Origin: Rhizobiales bacterium CCH3-A5
Lineage (GTDB): Bacteria > Pseudomonadota > Alphaproteobacteria > Rhizobiales > Beijerinckiaceae
Direction of reading: 5' to 3'
Length of the DNA: 64,000 nt
Assembly (NCBI GenBank): GCA_001556025.1
Contig: LSIB01000181.1
Span: forward strand, 62,001-126,000
Numbering within the stretch: the first letter of the stretch is position 1; each line of letters starts with the position of its first letter. Positions 8,754-17,334 of the stretch are shown piece after piece. Both the position numbers and the translations under genes were made by a program. The notes under the pieces were generated by a model. That model did no database searches. It saw only the letters and a program-made list of their open reading frames with translations, and was not told the DNA's origin.

Positions 8754-10133
8754 TCAATCCACCGCGTTGTTCTCGACCCTGACGCCAGCCGCGCGCTGAT
8801 CGGCCGCCTTGGTCAGGTCGCCCGTCACCACCTTGCCGTACTCCGTCCCGACGACCGCGCCCTTGCTCGCCTCGGCGATGATGTTGTTGGCGATGAGCGC
8901 GTTGCGTTCCTTGGGCACCAGCGAGACCGAGACGCCGATGCCGGTCTTGCGGACCATGTTGCCGGTGGCGACCAGATTGCGCATGCCCCAGGACCAGCCG
9001 AGCGAGATGCCGATATCGCTCGCGTTCTCGATGACGTTGCCGGTTACGGTGGCTTCCGCCTCGACATGCACGCCCATGCCGCCGATCAGCTCCGTGCCCT
9101 TGGGTGCAAAGCCGCGTTGCGCGTTGCGGATGATGTTGTTGGCGAAGACGGAAAGCCTGCCGCCATGGTCGAGGTTGGTGATGTTGGCGCCTTGCGCGCA
9201 GTCCTCGACGAGGTTGTTCGTGATGATCGCGCCCTCGAAGGCGAACTCCGAATAGAGCCCGACCTCGCCGCAGCGCCGGCCCTGATTGCCGATGATCTGG
9301 ACACCGGAGCCCGAATTGTTGCGGATGAAGGTCAGCGCGCAGTCGCGCAGCGTGTTGCCCTCGATGATGATGCCGCCGGCCTTGTAGAGGCTGATGCCGT
9401 TGCCGTTGGGCCCGTCGCCGCCGGCGTCCGAGCGGACGCGGTTGATCCGGTTGCCGCGCACGATCGACTGGTCGTCGCCAGGCTGGCTGCGCCAGAGCTG
9501 GATGCCGTTGTTGCCGCAGTCCTCGACTTGGTTGGCCTCGATCGAGAGCCCGCGCGAATCGAGCGAGAACAGGGCCGAGTCGCGCATGCTCCGGAAACGG
9601 CTCTGCCGGATGGTGCCGGCGGTGCGGTTCAGCATGAGCCCGACCGAGCCGGCATTGCCGAATTCACAGTCCTGAACAGCGCAATCCAGCACCTCGTCTG
9701 CGGTCAGCAGGCCGTTGCGCTGGCCCGGGCGGATGTCGAGCCCGTCCAGCACCAGCCCGGAGAGGGCGGCGCGCCTGATCCGCCTCGCGACCAGCATCGG
9801 CCCGGCCTGCGCGGCGATGAGGTGACTCGCGCCCGGAATGCCGATGAGCCGGGCGCCTTCGGGCAGCACGACATCAGCGATGCGATAGCGCCCCGGCGGG
9901 ACGATCAGCGGTGCGTTGCGCTTGGCGGCCTCGATCAATGCGTTCTGCAAGATGCGCGACTGGTCGTCGGCGGAGCCCGGACGCAGGCCCAGCGTCGTCG
10001 CGTCCAGTCCGAACTGGCCGAGTGGCGTGGGCGAGGCGGTGCGAGGTGCGCTCTGCGCACCGGCGCGGGATGATGCGAGACCGACTGTCCCAAACAGTGT
10101 CGCCGCCAGCAGGCTGCGTCGCGAAATCAGCAT
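8754..10133 (-). CDS. Tat-exported parallel beta-helix repeat protein (TIGR03808-like)
   Basis: A 459-residue protein. It begins with a twin-arginine style signal (ISRRSLLAATLFG) and a cleavage region near AGAQ. The rest is made of short repeats rich in Asn and Gly with the recurring pattern GN-x-I/V-x-x-x (GNRINRV, GNTLRDC, NNLVEDC, GNVIENA, GNMVRKTG, NNIIAEA), the signature of a right-handed parallel beta-helix. The layout resembles the TIGR03808 family of Tat-translocated repetitive proteins of Rhizobiales, whose function is unknown; a polysaccharide-binding or lyase-like role is only a guess. The start at 10133 has a GGAGGAG site upstream. Confidence 0.85.
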   Translation of the reverse strand: MLISRRSLLAATLFGTVGLASSRAGAQSAPRTASPTPLGQFGLDATTLGLRPGSADDQSRILQNALIEAAKRNAPLIVPPGRYRIADVVLPEGARLIGIPGASHLIAAQAGPMLVARRIRRAALSGLVLDGLDIRPGQRNGLLTADEVLDCAVQDCEFGNAGSVGLMLNRTAGTIRQSRFRSMRDSALFSLDSRGLSIEANQVEDCGNNGIQLWRSQPGDDQSIVRGNRINRVRSDAGGDGPNGNGISLYKAGGIIIEGNTLRDCALTFIRNNSGSGVQIIGNQGRRCGEVGLYSEFAFEGAIITNNLVEDCAQGANITNLDHGGRLSVFANNIIRNAQRGFAPKGTELIGGMGVHVEAEATVTGNVIENASDIGISLGWSWGMRNLVATGNMVRKTGIGVSVSLVPKERNALIANNIIAEASKGAVVGTEYGKVVTGDLTKAADQRAAGVRVENNAVD

Positions 10134-10222
10134 GGCAAGCTCCTCCGAACTGCCGGGCTTCAAGCGGCGTGCCAGCGGCGCTGTGTCGTTCTGGAGCAGC
10201 GGGGGCGCCCCCGAGGGACCGG

Positions 10223-10867
10223 TCAGGCGCGCTGCCGGCCGATCCGCGCGAGATCGCGACCGATCGCAGCGAGAGCGGCGCTCAGACTGGCCGCGCCCGG
10301 CCGAAACGGCCGGCTTCGCGTCAGCGGCCGCGAGCCCGGCGCGGGCCTTGGCCACGGCACATGGATGAAGATCACCGGGGCGCCGTTTCGAGTCGCATGG
10401 CGCAAAGCCGCCGCATAGCAGGCGTCGCATAGATAGCGCCCGGCCGAGGCCGAACGATGGGTGCGGATGCCGACTCGCCTGAGCGCCGCCAGTGCGCCGG
10501 CGGGGTTTCCGGTCGTCCGTAGGGGCAGGCCGCTGCGGTTCGCCGGAGCGCTGGCCGGCGTCGCGCCGGTCGCATCGGGATGAAGCCGGCTGGCGTTTCC
10601 GCGCCCGAACAGCTCGACCCTGACGAAGCGGGCGCGGGCGGCGAGCCCGAGCATCAGCACCGCCTTCGGCCGCGTCTTCGCCAGATGGTCCTTCAGGGTT
10701 GGCAGGCCGGCGCCGTAGCTCGTCTCCATCACCAGCAGATCGGCCCTCAGCCCCGCGCGCTTCAGTCGATCGGCGACCATGCGCGCGAGCGCCGTCGTCG
10801 GGTTGACCCTGACATTGGGGAAGGGCCCGAAGCCGGTGATCAGGATGTCGGGGCGTCTGTCCATCAT
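10223..10867 (-). CDS. Pyroglutamyl-peptidase I family (C15) protein
   Basis: A 214-residue cysteine peptidase of family C15, which removes N-terminal pyroglutamate. The start ILITGFGPF and the NPT that follows are diagnostic. The three catalytic positions appear to be kept: Glu in RVELFGR, Cys in SAGRYLCDACY, and His in IFIHVP. The middle and C-terminal parts are more divergent and Arg/Ala-rich than in classic Pcp. Two ATG codons stand in tandem (10867 and 10864), just downstream of the meaB stop, so the pair is probably co-transcribed. The link to MeaB is positional only. Confidence 0.8.
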   Translation of the reverse strand: MMDRRPDILITGFGPFPNVRVNPTTALARMVADRLKRAGLRADLLVMETSYGAGLPTLKDHLAKTRPKAVLMLGLAARARFVRVELFGRGNASRLHPDATGATPASAPANRSGLPLRTTGNPAGALAALRRVGIRTHRSASAGRYLCDACYAAALRHATRNGAPVIFIHVPWPRPAPGSRPLTRSRPFRPGAASLSAALAAIGRDLARIGRQRA

Positions 10868-10871
10868 CGCC

Positions 10872-11858
10872 TCACAACCCCAGCGCCTGCGCAATCTCTT
10901 CTGCGGCGACCGTCGCGGCCAGTTCGCCCTTCGCCACCGCCGCTTCCAGCGCCGGCGCGCGCGCCTTCAGCGCGGGGTCGTGGCGCAGCTTCGCCTGCAG
11001 CCTGTCCTCGACCATCGCCCACATCCATTTCACATCCTGGCGTCGGCGCCTCGCAGCGATCAGGCCCCTGGCTTCGTGGCGGGCGCGATGATCCTCGATT
11101 CTCGCCCACATTGCGTCGAGCCCCTCGCCGGTGAGTCCGGAGATGGTCACGGCCGGCGTCGTCCAGAGCGGAGAGGCGGGGCTCAGGATATGGAGCGCCG
11201 CCTGATACTGCGCGGCTGCCGCGCGCGCCGCCGTCGCGCCAGCGCCGTCGGCCTTGTTGACGGCGATCATGTCGGCGAGTTCGATGATGCCCTTCTTGAT
11301 GCCCTGCAATTCGTCGCCAGCATTGGGCAGCATCAGCACGAGGAAAAAGTCGGTCAGGTCGGCCACCGCCGTTTCCGACTGGCCGACGCCGACCGTCTCG
11401 ACGAGGATCACGTCGAAGCCCGCCGCCTCGCAGAGGAGCATGGTCTCGCGCGTCCGGGCCGCGACGCCGCCGAGCGTGCCCGAGGAGGGCGAGGGCCGGA
11501 TATAGGCGTTGGGATCGACAGCGAGCCGCGCCATGCGCGTCTTGTCGCCGAGGATCGAGCCGCCGGTGCGCGTGGAGGACGGATCGACCGCCAGCACCGC
11601 GACCTTGTGGCCTTGCTCCGTCAGATAGCTGCCGAGCGCGTCGATCGTCGTCGATTTGCCGACGCCGGGCACGCCAGTGATACCGACGCGGATCGCACCG
11701 CCGGTGTTCGGCAGCAGCGTCTGGATCAGCGCGCGCGCCTGCTCGCGATGGTCGGCCCGGCGCGACTCCGCCAGCGTGATGGCGCGCGCCAGCGCTGCCC
11801 GCTCGCCGGAGAGCACGGCGTCTGCAAGGCTTGCTGGCGAGGTCGCGGACGGTGGCAT
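10872..11858 (-). CDS. meaB: Methylmalonyl-CoA mutase-associated GTPase MeaB
   Basis: A 328-residue G3E-family GTPase that protects and reloads the B12 cofactor of methylmalonyl-CoA mutase. It shows Walker [10 protein letters not shown], the switch region [19 protein letters not shown], the ETVGVGQSE motif and the guanine-specificity NKAD. The frame is open 14 codons further, to a TTG, but the ATG at 11858 gives the usual N-terminus. Its client enzyme is encoded at 21705-23870 and 25150-27120 in this window, separated by unrelated genes, which is an unusually loose arrangement. Confidence 0.95.
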   Translation of the reverse strand: MPPSATSPASLADAVLSGERAALARAITLAESRRADHREQARALIQTLLPNTGGAIRVGITGVPGVGKSTTIDALGSYLTEQGHKVAVLAVDPSSTRTGGSILGDKTRMARLAVDPNAYIRPSPSSGTLGGVAARTRETMLLCEAAGFDVILVETVGVGQSETAVADLTDFFLVLMLPNAGDELQGIKKGIIELADMIAVNKADGAGATAARAAAAQYQAALHILSPASPLWTTPAVTISGLTGEGLDAMWARIEDHRARHEARGLIAARRRRQDVKWMWAMVEDRLQAKLRHDPALKARAPALEAAVAKGELAATVAAEEIAQALGL

Positions 11859-11967
11859 CACTGGCCAGTAGCAAGCCTCCTGCTGCTCCGACAAGCGCAA
11901 CCTGCCGTCGTCACTGTGTCATGCTTGCATCTTGATGATCTGCTGCTTTGGTGAGACCTGTTTCGTC

Positions 11968-13131
11968 ATGATGCGTGCGGACTGCCGGTTTCGTTTTGTG
12001 GTGTTGGCGTTGCTGGCTCCGCTTGTCCTGGCGGGCTGCGGCGGGCCGCCGCGCACGCTCGTCCTTTCCGCCGCCAAGCCCGACGAGATCGCCGGCACCG
12101 TTCGGGTTTTCGTGGCGACGACGCGCGAGGCCGCCGACCAGCCGCAATATTTCACCGGCGAGCGCGGGCCGAAGCTCGCCTTCGCCAAGCTCGACATCAC
12201 GGTGCCGCGCGCCCACAAGCCGGGCGAACTCGAACTGCCGGGCAGCGGCGGCCAGGCCCTGCCGGGGCAGCATTTCGCCGTGGCGTCGGTCGAACCCCTC
12301 GCGCTGCCCGAGACGCTGCTCGCGGTCCGCCGCGAGATCCAGCGGCGTCCGGCGGCGGAGCGGGACGTGCTGGTCTTCGTCCATGGCTACAATACGAGCT
12401 TCGCGGATGCCGCCTATCGCTTCGCCCAGATCGTCCATGACGCCGGCTTCAAGGGTGTCGCGGTGCTGTTCACCTGGCCCTCGCGCGGCCAGCTCCTGCA
12501 GTATCCCTACGACCGCGAGAGTGCGATGTATTCGCGCGATTTCCTCGAGCTCAACCTGCGTGCCATCTCCCGCGATCTCGGCACGACCCGTGTCGATATC
12601 CTCGCTCATTCCATGGGAACCCTCCTGACGCTGGAGACGCTCCGGCAGGCCTCGATCCGGGGTGACGGCAGTTTCGGCGGCAAGCTGCGAGACGTCATGC
12701 TGGCGGCCCCCGACGTCGATCTCGACGTGTTCAGGACGCAATTGCGCCAGATCAGGCGGCCCGTCACCGTCTTCGTCTCGGCGGACGACCGCGCGCTCGC
12801 CTTCTCCCGCCGCTTCGCCGGCGACAAGACGCGGCTTGGCGCCATCTCGGCGAAGGACACGCAGATCATCGCCGATCTCGAAAAGGCCGGTGCGACGATC
12901 ATCGATCTCTCCGAGGTCTCGACCAGCGACCGCCTCAACCACGCCAAGTTCGCGGCCTCGCCCAAGGTGGTGCAACTGATCGGCCGCAGGCTGCAGGCGG
13001 ACGGCGGCATCGCCACCGCCGGCCCCGGCGTCGGCGACAAGCTCGGCGACATCGCCAGCGGACTGGTCGGAACCGTGGGCTCGACGGTCGATCTCGTCGT
13101 CAGCGCGCCGGGCGCCGCCATCGGTCGGTAG
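11968..13131 (+). CDS. DUF900-type alpha/beta hydrolase lipoprotein (first of tandem pair)
   Basis: A 387-residue predicted lipoprotein: hydrophobic leader followed by the lipobox LVLAGC. The body is an alpha/beta hydrolase of the DUF900 type, with VFVHGYNTSF, FTWPSRGQ, a YDRESA segment, the nucleophile elbow AHSMGT and a later RLNHAKFA segment offering the His. The C-terminus has a Gly/Val-rich tail. Such proteins are thought to be cell-envelope esterases of unknown substrate. The start is uncertain: ATG codons at 11968 and 11971 precede the leader best, and the frame is open to 11932. The next gene encodes a paralogue. Confidence 0.82.
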   Translation: MMRADCRFRFVVLALLAPLVLAGCGGPPRTLVLSAAKPDEIAGTVRVFVATTREAADQPQYFTGERGPKLAFAKLDITVPRAHKPGELELPGSGGQALPGQHFAVASVEPLALPETLLAVRREIQRRPAAERDVLVFVHGYNTSFADAAYRFAQIVHDAGFKGVAVLFTWPSRGQLLQYPYDRESAMYSRDFLELNLRAISRDLGTTRVDILAHSMGTLLTLETLRQASIRGDGSFGGKLRDVMLAAPDVDLDVFRTQLRQIRRPVTVFVSADDRALAFSRRFAGDKTRLGAISAKDTQIIADLEKAGATIIDLSEVSTSDRLNHAKFAASPKVVQLIGRRLQADGGIATAGPGVGDKLGDIASGLVGTVGSTVDLVVSAPGAAIGR

Positions 13132-13221
13132 AACCGACGCCGCAATCTGGCCGCGTTAGCCTGCCTTTAAGGGCGAACTGGCCAAACTGGCCATCCCCAC
13201 ATCTCGCGACAGGTTCCGCCC

Positions 13222-14235
13222 ATGCCAGTTTCCCGGCACGCAGCCCTTTGCCGACGCTCGGTGCTGCTGGGCCTGATGTCGACGACACTGGCCGCCTGCG
13301 CCCAGACGGAAGCCGCCGTATCGCCTTTCTCGGAGCCGACGCGCGCCGACGCCTCGGCGCTCGGCAAGGAGCCGGCGCTGCTGGTGGCGACGACCCGCAA
13401 ACCCGCCGGCGATGGCAGGCCACCCTTCTTCGGGCGTGAACGCGGCGAGGGGCTGAGCTTCGCGGAGGCGAGGCTGTCTCCGCCCGGGCGCGGCATTTCG
13501 GGGCGCGTGTCTTCGGCGGTCAGCGGCGACTGGGCGGTGCTCGGACTGGAGAGACGCACCGCCTCGGCCCCGGCGCTCCGCTTTGCCGAAGCCGCGACGG
13601 GACGCGACGTGCTGCTCTACGTCCACGGTTACAACGAGACGTTCGAATCGGCTGCGCGCAGTGCCGGCCAGCTTTCGCATGCGCTGGAGTTCCAGGGCAG
13701 GACCGCTCTCTTCGCCTGGCCGTCGGGCGGCGGGCTGCTCGACTACGCCTATGACCGTGAAAGCGCGCTGTGGTCGCGCGACGGTTTCGTGCAGTCGCTG
13801 CGGGCGCTGGTCAACAACCCGACGGTCGGCCGCATTCACATCGTCGCGCATTCGATGGGCACCTTCCTGACGCTGGAGGCCTTGCGCGAACTGCGCCTCG
13901 AAAGCGATGTTTCGGCCCGGATCGGCTCCGTCGTCTTCGCATCGCCCGACATCGATATCGACGCTTTCGAGCAGACCGTCTCGAAGCTCGGCCCGCTGGC
14001 GCGCCGGATGACGCTGATCATCGACCCCGGCGACCGGGCGCTGGCCGTCTCGGCGCGCATCGCCGGCGGCGTGGCGCGCGCCGGCGCGGCCGACCGCTCC
14101 CGTTTGGAGGCGCTGGGCGTGCGCGTCGCCGACACCTCGGGGCGCGGCTGGAGCATGCTGCGGCACGACCTTTTCCTGTCCGATAGTGAGGTGACGCAGG
14201 TGGTGCGGCGGGCGATGGACCGCGCCGGGGCCTGA
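13222..14235 (+). CDS. DUF900-type alpha/beta hydrolase lipoprotein (second of tandem pair)
   Basis: A 337-residue paralogue of the preceding protein. It has a twin-Arg-containing leader ending in a lipobox-like LAAC, then the same hydrolase landmarks: YVHGYNETF, FAWPSGGG, DYAYDRESALWSRD, AHSMGTFLTLEAL, and a C-terminal WSMLRHDLF segment supplying the His. The two genes are in the same direction with 90 bases between them, as expected from tandem duplication and divergence. The short tail of this copy lacks the Gly-rich extension of the first. Confidence 0.82.
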   Translation: MPVSRHAALCRRSVLLGLMSTTLAACAQTEAAVSPFSEPTRADASALGKEPALLVATTRKPAGDGRPPFFGRERGEGLSFAEARLSPPGRGISGRVSSAVSGDWAVLGLERRTASAPALRFAEAATGRDVLLYVHGYNETFESAARSAGQLSHALEFQGRTALFAWPSGGGLLDYAYDRESALWSRDGFVQSLRALVNNPTVGRIHIVAHSMGTFLTLEALRELRLESDVSARIGSVVFASPDIDIDAFEQTVSKLGPLARRMTLIIDPGDRALAVSARIAGGVARAGAADRSRLEALGVRVADTSGRGWSMLRHDLFLSDSEVTQVVRRAMDRAGA

Positions 14236-14286
14236 TATTGCGCGGCCGGATTTGCCTCGCACGCCGATAATCCGTAACGTCTTGCG

Positions 14287-14517
14287 ATGTGGCCGCGCCT
14301 GATCCTGTCTTCAGGAATCCTGATCGTCGGGCTCGTCCTCGTCGCCTGGTGGCTGCTCAGCGGCTTCGGATGCGAGATGAACACCAGCGGGTGCAGCGTC
14401 GTCAGGCTCGACCTTGGCCAGGACGCGCTTCGGATATTCCTTCCGCCCATCGGGCTAGGCCTCGTCCTCGGAGCGATCGGCTACTGGAAGATGCGTTATC
14501 CGTCGCGAAGCCTCTGA
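14287..14517 (+). CDS. Small two-span membrane protein
   Basis: A 76-residue protein with two clear hydrophobic segments, about 5-25 and 50-66, and a short loop holding two Cys (GCEMNTSGCS). No family is recognised. It lies 51 bases after the second DUF900 gene in the same direction and ends 9 bases from the convergent Lrp gene. Length, clean frame and membrane pattern support it as real. Confidence 0.55.
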   Translation: MWPRLILSSGILIVGLVLVAWWLLSGFGCEMNTSGCSVVRLDLGQDALRIFLPPIGLGLVLGAIGYWKMRYPSRSL

Positions 14518-14526
14518 TCAAACCCG

Positions 14527-14985
14527 TCAGATCGGCGGCAGTCCATTTCGCTTCTTGATGATCGCCAGCGCGAAGTTCGATTCGACCGACTGGATGCATT
14601 TCAGCCGCGTCACCTTCAGCTTCAAAAAGCGCTCATAGCCCTCGATGCCGTCGGTCAGCACGCGCAACTGGTAGTCCTGGCTTCCGGTCATCAGGTAGCA
14701 TTCGGTGACCTCCGGCCAACTCTCCACTGCCTTCTCGAATTCGGCGATGTTCTCCTGCGTCCGCTGCGACAGGCGCACCGAGACGAAGACGCTGAAAGGC
14801 AGGCCATAGGCCTTGGGATCGACGATCGCGGCATAGCCGCGAATAACCCCGGTCTCTTCCAATCGCTTCAGCCGGCGCAGGCAGGGCGTGGGCGACAGTC
14901 CGACCTTCTCGGACAATTCCTGATTTGTGACGCGGCCGTCCTCCTGCAAAATGGCCAGCATGCGGCGGTCAATGGAATCGAGCAT
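14527..14985 (-). CDS. Lrp/AsnC family transcriptional regulator
   Basis: A 152-residue regulator. The N-terminal winged helix-turn-helix is typical (LDSIDRRMLAILQEDGR, then NQELSEKVGLSPTPCLRRL), and the C-terminal RAM domain contains CYLMTGSQDYQLRV, the effector-site motif. The start at 14985 has AGGAG at good spacing. It is transcribed away from the PLP enzyme gene at 15116 with 130 bases between. In many proteobacteria an Lrp divergent from an amino-acid degradation gene controls it in response to that amino acid, so this protein probably regulates the 15116 gene. Confidence 0.93.
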   Translation of the reverse strand: MLDSIDRRMLAILQEDGRVTNQELSEKVGLSPTPCLRRLKRLEETGVIRGYAAIVDPKAYGLPFSVFVSVRLSQRTQENIAEFEKAVESWPEVTECYLMTGSQDYQLRVLTDGIEGYERFLKLKVTRLKCIQSVESNFALAIIKKRNGLPPI

Positions 14986-15115
14986 GAACTGCTCCTGTGC
15001 GGACGAAACTTGGCAGATACCTGCTCTTTCCATCAGCCGTCCAGTGGAGATCGGTCATGCAATGGCGCGGCGAAGCGCGTAGGCTGTCGCTTCTGCAAGC
15101 CAAGGGAGAACGGCG

Positions 15116-16399
15116 ATGAGCGACAACAACTACCACAAGGACCGCATCGCCAACCGCAAGCTCCATCCCGAGACGCTGATGATGGGCTTCGGCTATTCGC
15201 CGGCGATGTCGGAGGGCGCGCTGAAGCCGCCGGTGTTCCTGACCTCGACCTTCGTCTTCGAGAACGCGCAGCAGGGCAAGGACTTCTTCGACCTGACCTC
15301 GGGCCGTCGCCTGCCCAAACCCGGCGAGAAATCGGGCCTCGTCTACTCGCGCTTCAACCACCCCAACATGGAAATCCTCGAGGATCGCCTGGCGATCTGG
15401 GACGAAGCGGAGAAATGCGCGGTCTTCGCCAGCGGAATGGCCGCGATCGCGACGACCTGCTTCGCCTTCCTGCGGCCGGGCGACACCATCATCCATTCGC
15501 GCCCGCTCTATGGCGGGACCGAGACCCTGCTGAAGAACCAGATGGGCGCTTTCGGCGTCACGCCCTTCGGCTTCACCGACGGGCTGAGCCTCGACCAGAT
15601 GCGGGCAACCGCCAAGGCCGCCGCCGCCAAGGGCCGCGTCGGCATGATCCTGGTCGAGACGCCGGCCAATCCCACGAACGGGCTGGTCGATCTCGAAGCC
15701 TGCAAGGCGATCGCCGACGAACTGGAACAGTCGCAGGGACATCGCCCGCCCGTCGTGGTCGACAACACCATGCTCGGCCCGAAATACCAGAAGCCGCTGA
15801 AGCACGGCGCGGACCTGACGCTGCTCTCGCTGACCAAATATGTCGGCGGCCATTCCGACCTCGTCGGCGGCTCGATCTCTGGTTCCGAGGCGCTGGTGCG
15901 GCAGGTCAAGGGCTGGCGCGGCTCGCTCGGGACCCAGGCCGATCCGAATTCCTGCTGGATGCTGATGCGCTCGCTGGAAACGCTCGACATCCGCATGAGC
16001 CGCGCCAACGAAAACGCCAAGCTGGTGGCAGAGTATCTCGGCAGCCACCCCAAGATCGCCAAGCTGCATTACCTCGGCGATCTCAAGGAGAGCGACCCGC
16101 GCAAGGCCGTGTTCGACCGGCAGTGCTCGGCCCCGGGCTCGACCTTCGCCTTCGACGTCGTCGGCGGCGAGAGGGAGGCTTTCGCCGTGCTCGACAATCT
16201 CCAGATCATGAAGCTCGCGGTCTCGCTCGGCGGCACGGAGACGCTGGTCTCGCACCCCGCCGCGATGACGCATTCGGGCGTCGCGCGCGAACTGCGCGAG
16301 GAGATCGGCCTGACCGACGCGCTGATCCGCATCTCGGTCGGGATCGAGAACATCGAGGATCTGATCTCGGATCTGGCGCAGGCGCTGGAGGCGGTTTAG
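15116..16399 (+). CDS. Cystathionine gamma-synthase family PLP enzyme (methionine gamma-lyase-like)
   Basis: A 427-residue fold-type I PLP enzyme of the Cys/Met metabolism family. Landmarks are YSRFNHPN, the cofactor-ring stacking YGGTETLL, the ETPANPTNG motif, the Asp of VVVDNT, and the PLP lysine in SLTKYVGGHSDLVGG. The C-terminal SLGGTETLVSHPA and RISVGIENIEDLI segments are also standard. At 427 residues it is longer than classical MetB (about 385). Together with the divergent Lrp regulator this suggests catabolic methionine gamma-lyase activity (methionine to methanethiol, ammonia and 2-oxobutyrate) more than biosynthesis. Propionyl-CoA formed from 2-oxobutyrate would feed the methylmalonyl-CoA genes in this window; that link is inference. 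Confidence 0.85.
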   Translation: MSDNNYHKDRIANRKLHPETLMMGFGYSPAMSEGALKPPVFLTSTFVFENAQQGKDFFDLTSGRRLPKPGEKSGLVYSRFNHPNMEILEDRLAIWDEAEKCAVFASGMAAIATTCFAFLRPGDTIIHSRPLYGGTETLLKNQMGAFGVTPFGFTDGLSLDQMRATAKAAAAKGRVGMILVETPANPTNGLVDLEACKAIADELEQSQGHRPPVVVDNTMLGPKYQKPLKHGADLTLLSLTKYVGGHSDLVGGSISGSEALVRQVKGWRGSLGTQADPNSCWMLMRSLETLDIRMSRANENAKLVAEYLGSHPKIAKLHYLGDLKESDPRKAVFDRQCSAPGSTFAFDVVGGEREAFAVLDNLQIMKLAVSLGGTETLVSHPAAMTHSGVARELREEIGLTDALIRISVGIENIEDLISDLAQALEAV

Positions 16400-16448
16400 T
16401 CCACCTCGTCCTTGCTCCCAAAGACGGAGAAAGCCCCGCTCGGATGGG

Positions 16449-17186
16449 CTAAACGCCGACCCGCCCCCATCCCGGCAATTTCAGCGCCGGGCTGCGCAGG
16501 TCGAGGCCGGCGACGAGTCCGAGCAGGTTGATCTCGACACCCTCGACCCAAGCCACCGTGACGCCCGCAAGCCCGTAGAGCGAGGCCTGCACGCCGGTGC
16601 GGCTCGGGGTCAGTCCGGCGAACAGGCCGTCATCGCGAAAATCCTTGCCGATCGCGGTCGGCGGCAGGGCCTGGCCGAGTTCGGGCACCTCGGCCAGCAC
16701 ATGCTGGACGAAGCTGTTGGAGTTCGGGCCCGGCCAGGCGAGATAGCTGCCCGGCGCATTGTAGGAATAGCTTTCGACGGCGGCGCGGATGCGCGGGATG
16801 AGGCGCTCGGCCGCCTCGCCGCGCACTTCCGCCACCAGCTCGGGCGTGTTGCCGTACCAGCGCCCATCGGCCTCGCGGTGGTTGACGCGCACCGGCGACC
16901 CCCAGCCGACGACGTCGAAGCGGGTATAGGTGCGCGCGTCCTTCTCTTTCACCACCACCCAGGAATGATGCGCGAAGACGCCGCGCCAACGGCCGACGCG
17001 GGCCGCGAAGACATGCACCGTCGCGTCGGGTTCGATCGCGGCCGCCGGCAGCAATTTTGCGCTCGACCAGTCGGCGCGCCGCCAGTCGCCCGCCAGCGGC
17101 TGCCATGACCACCACGCCGCATGGGTTGCGACCGGGATCAGGAACAGCACAGCGAAGGCGAGCAGGAAACGGCGGAAGACGCGCAT
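16449..17186 (-). CDS. DUF3750 family exported/membrane-anchored protein
   Basis: A 245-residue protein with an N-terminal hydrophobic segment (about 7-25) that may be a signal or an anchor. The body matches the DUF3750 pattern by eye: VHVFAARVGRWRGVFAHHSW, a TRFDVVGWG segment, RWYGN, and AWPGPNSNSFV. The HHSWVV and PNSNSFV motifs are similar to a permuted NlpC/P60-like or DUF4105-like fold, but that is speculation. Convergent with the PLP-enzyme gene and divergent from potF. Confidence 0.75.
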   Translation of the reverse strand: MRVFRRFLLAFAVLFLIPVATHAAWWSWQPLAGDWRRADWSSAKLLPAAAIEPDATVHVFAARVGRWRGVFAHHSWVVVKEKDARTYTRFDVVGWGSPVRVNHREADGRWYGNTPELVAEVRGEAAERLIPRIRAAVESYSYNAPGSYLAWPGPNSNSFVQHVLAEVPELGQALPPTAIGKDFRDDGLFAGLTPSRTGVQASLYGLAGVTVAWVEGVEINLLGLVAGLDLRSPALKLPGWGRVGV

Positions 17187-17334
17187 GCTTCAGGATAACT
17201 GGCGGGCTTGTTGCATCGCAAGACGGTACGGCGGGCTTCGGCGTCGCAGGCCGATCAAAAGCCGTTGAGGCGCACGGCCAAGCTGTTAGCTTTGACGACC
17301 ACCAGACAGGGCTGGGCGACTCGCCGGGAGAGGG

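Noticed and set aside
16400..16448. Short inverted repeat (AGCCC/GGGCT) as a terminator between convergent genes
   Set aside because: Only 5-6 bp and no T run; not strong enough to call.
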